The notes below the pieces were generated by a model. It did not search any database. It was not told the origin of the DNA and saw nothing but the letters and a program-made list of their open reading frames with translations. Below, one piece after another: positions 63,504 to 64,000 of a stretch of DNA of 64,000 bases. The DNA is from an uncultured Bacteroides sp. (GTDB taxonomy: Bacteria > Bacteroidota > Bacteroidia > Bacteroidales > Bacteroidaceae). The stretch covers positions 1 to 64,000 of the forward strand of contig CASENE010000018.1 in the NCBI GenBank assembly GCA_949289265.1. Direction: 5' to 3'. Position 1 is the first letter of the stretch, and each line of letters starts with the position of its first letter. The translations under genes were made by a program, and so were the position numbers.

Positions 63504-64000
63504 ATGAAACAGATACTCACCCGGCTCTTCGCCCACGAAGAGCTGACCCAAGAAGAAACCCGCCAACTGATGCTGGACATCAGCCGCGGCCGCTACCCCG
63601 AAGCCCAGCTGGCCGCCCTGCTGGCCACGTTCCAGATGCGGGGCATCACGGTGGACGAGCTCGTCGGCTTCCGCCAAGCCCTGATGGAGACGCGCGTCCC
63701 CATCGACTTCTCGCCCTGGCGCCCCATCGACATCGTGGGCACGGGCGGCGACGGCAAGAACACGTTCAACATCTCCACGTGCGCCTGCTTCGTAGTGGCC
63801 GGCGCCGGATACAAGGTGGCCAAGCACGGCAACTACGGGGCCACGTCGGTCAGCGGCGCCAGCAACGTCATCGAAGAGCACGGCATCCGCTTCACCGCCG
63901 ACCCCGACCGCCTGCGCCGCTCGCTGGAGCAGTGCAACCTGGCCTACCTGCACGCCCAGCTGTTCAGCCCCGCCATGAAGAGCGTAGGCCCCGTGCGCCG
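63504..64000 (+). CDS. trpD: Anthranilate phosphoribosyltransferase, cut by the window end
   Basis: The first 165 residues or so of about 330. MKQILTRLFAHEELTQEETRQLMLDI opens the helical domain, and the PRPP-binding loop GTGGDGKNTFNIST is at residues 79-92. KHGNYGATSVSGASNVIEEHG follows. It transfers phosphoribose to anthranilate. It continues beyond the window and is 94 bases downstream of trpG. Confidence 0.95.
   Translation, partial: MKQILTRLFAHEELTQEETRQLMLDISRGRYPEAQLAALLATFQMRGITVDELVGFRQALMETRVPIDFSPWRPIDIVGTGGDGKNTFNISTCACFVVAGAGYKVAKHGNYGATSVSGASNVIEEHGIRFTADPDRLRRSLEQCNLAYLHAQLFSPAMKSVGPVR

Overview
The window reads as chromosomal DNA of a Bacteroidales bacterium, most likely Bacteroides or a close relative (inference). 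The reasons are: many TAnnTTTG promoter elements and almost no canonical -35/-10 sites; an rprX/rprY-type two-component pair; a type III glutamine synthetase (GlnN); a trp operon ordered B-E-G-D; a Nudix-fold sugar regulator beside xylBAE; and several lineage-typical families (DUF3127, DUF4468, DUF4827). I see no tRNA, rRNA, transposase, phage gene or CRISPR array. GC content rises visibly along the window: genes near 4-10 kb are fairly AT-rich, while those from about 35 kb onward are strongly GC-rich.

Layout. 0-12 kb: AraC-type regulator, phoH, folC, then a leftward housekeeping block (dnaN; exonuclease, coaBC, recN, rlmB, a degenerate trypsin-fold/TPR protein, ridA) and a rightward DUF3127 gene. 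12-20 kb: rprXY, an EF-G paralogue lacking the catalytic histidine, an ADP-ribosylglycohydrolase, hemW. 20-31 kb: a TetR gene with a giant acyl-CoA dehydratase activase and a candidate operator, a small secreted protein, a LytS/LytR-like pair whose kinase starts like a lipoprotein, a DUF2027/Smr protein. 31-36 kb: queA, a Nudix hydrolase, glmM, a DUF4827 lipoprotein, an NrnA-like phosphoesterase. 36-42 kb: the xylose block xylE-xylA-xylB-xylR. 42-52 kb: fabD, a YgiQ radical SAM protein, another two-component pair, ferritin, an HU-like protein, a DUF4468 protein, a glycerophosphodiesterase. 52-59 kb: dapF-dapL, then nitrogen assimilation (beta-barrel protein, glnK, amtB, glnN). 59-64 kb: the trp operon with a WWW leader peptide and attenuator, then trpB, trpE, trpG and the start of trpD.

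The most unusual feature is non-coding. At least twelve intergenic loci carry short tandem arrays with a strict 21-, 22- or 23-bp period. In all but one, the unit holds an imperfect palindrome. One family, with a shared head TTTCAGCGCATAGT, occurs at five loci. A second, with core TAAATCCAGGCTGGATTTA, occurs at two. Five further arrays share the period but have unrelated sequences. They lie between convergent, divergent and co-directional genes, so simple termination does not explain them. I do not recognise this as a described system. Other leads are the trp attenuator, the GTPase-defective EF-G paralogue, a TetR operator next to the activase promoter, and a 17-bp element shared by two promoters.
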